From assembly GCA_028564675.1 (NCBI GenBank), contig JAOVVO010000316.1, positions 1 through 64,000 on the forward strand: a DNA stretch of 64,000 nt, read 5' to 3'. Origin of the DNA: Onchocerca lupi (lineage: Eukaryota; Nematoda; Chromadorea; Rhabditida; Onchocercidae). Under the pieces are notes generated by a model. The model saw only the letters and a program-made list of their open reading frames with translations, was not told where the DNA came from and ran no database searches. Position numbers and translations under genes: made by a program. This document shows, one piece after another, positions 63,339-64,000 of this stretch; positions within the stretch are counted from its first letter, which is position 1; the number at the start of each line of letters is the position of its first letter.

Positions 63339-64000
63339 TTAAAACAACGTCAGTCTTTAAATGCTTTATATGAAATTACTGCTATGCGTTGTTAGATAAA
63401 ATAATTAAGGAAAAAATAAGCTAAACAAAGTAAAAAAAAAGGAACGGAAACCTTCAAAAAATTTGAAAATGATCGATAAGAAACAAAAAAAAAGAGGAAT
63501 ACGACCAATGAATCTATAAATTTTATTTCGATAAATGCGGTTCGCTTAATTAATTATTATTATGCATCCTTTAATTTTATGCAAATTTATCCACGTTCTA
63601 ATCATTTTACCAGTCAAGTTTTACTCCTCAGTCATTTATTAATTGAATTTTGCGTTCCAATCATTTTGCCAATTAAATTTTATATTAAATTTTGATTAAG
63701 AGCACTTGTTTTGTTAATAAATGCTAATTAAGAAAATCTTAACATAATATCATGCATTATTAACGTGTTTCTACAATTTTACTCAGAGAAACTTATGTAA
63801 GCCATAAGTTCGCCATATTAGAACCATTTCAGCAATTTGAATATCAACTAAGAATTATCAGAAATTTATCATAATCTTAAGTATCACTTACGATTTTTGG
63901 TCGTCGTCTTTTTCTAGCTTTCGTTATTATTATTTGATCGATTTGTTATTTTCACTTATCGTATACTAATCGTATAATTTCCGAAATATCAAAGTTGAAA
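62441..64000. other. AT-rich region at window end
   Basis: No gene that I can support. It contains a two-copy diverged repeat at about 62585-62765 (words CATATTTGAAGAAATATTAA and TTTCCGGAAAA, period about 105 bases), poly(A) at 63312-63338 and several A-rich tracts. Confidence 0.5.
63312..63338. repeat. Poly(A) tract, about 27 bases
   Basis: Uninterrupted A run. Confidence 0.9.

Noticed and set aside
1..64000. CRISPR arrays, bacterial operons, rRNA, tRNA, retroelement or viral genes
   Set aside because: Repeats lack regular spacers. No tRNA cloverleaf, reverse transcriptase, transposase or viral motif was recognised. The introns show nuclear eukaryotic DNA.

Overview
The window looks like nuclear DNA of a nematode, most likely a parasitic one with a very AT-rich, intron-rich genome. 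The evidence is short exons (about 75-360 bases) of clearly higher GC, introns ending in TTTTCAG/TTTAG/TAAG, poly(A/T) tracts of up to about 50 bases, microsatellites, AG boundaries just before start codons that could accept a spliced leader, and nematode-type genes (ced-12/ELMO, a MOLO-1-like membrane protein, a short-ectodomain receptor kinase). Species and clade cannot be fixed from the sequence alone; a spirurid or filarial worm is my guess.

Layout. 1-8279: repeat-rich DNA with no certain gene. 8280-12660 (+): sestrin, missing its first exon(s), with a decayed duplicate of one exon in an intron. 14501-21786 (+): a complete 15-exon ELMO/CED-12 gene. 24797-25663 (-): 3' half of a Frizzled/Smoothened-like seven-helix protein. 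26818-27553 (-): a small secreted Cys-rich protein. 32609-35415 (+): a six-exon MOLO-1-like single-pass membrane protein. 37599-40430 (+): an eight-exon transmembrane tyrosine-kinase-like protein with an altered HRD motif and a tyrosine-free short activation segment. 41512-44422 (-): a five-exon DHHC palmitoyltransferase. 44.5-47.2 kb: open coding-like segments that I could not join into a gene. 47278-55326 (-): a 16-exon chromatin-complex protein with two Cys/His (C3HC3H-type) domains and a poly-Gln start, INO80D/KANSL2 family. 55.3-64 kb: mostly non-coding, with a GC-richer promoter-like patch near 56.6 kb and a possible first exon at 62413.

The genes are ordinary single transcription units and do not form a pathway or operon. 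Sestrin is a stress/TOR regulator, CED-12 a Rac-GEF cofactor for engulfment, MOLO-1-like proteins can modulate acetylcholine receptors, DHHC enzymes lipidate proteins, and the C3HC3H protein is chromatin-associated. Exon joins were done by hand; for the six main genes the reading phase closes at every junction. No CRISPR array, rRNA, recognisable tRNA, virus or intact transposon was seen. The most unusual content is structural: frequent decayed tandem micro-duplications (one copied a sestrin exon), several foldback repeats, two GC-AG introns and many AAG splice acceptors.
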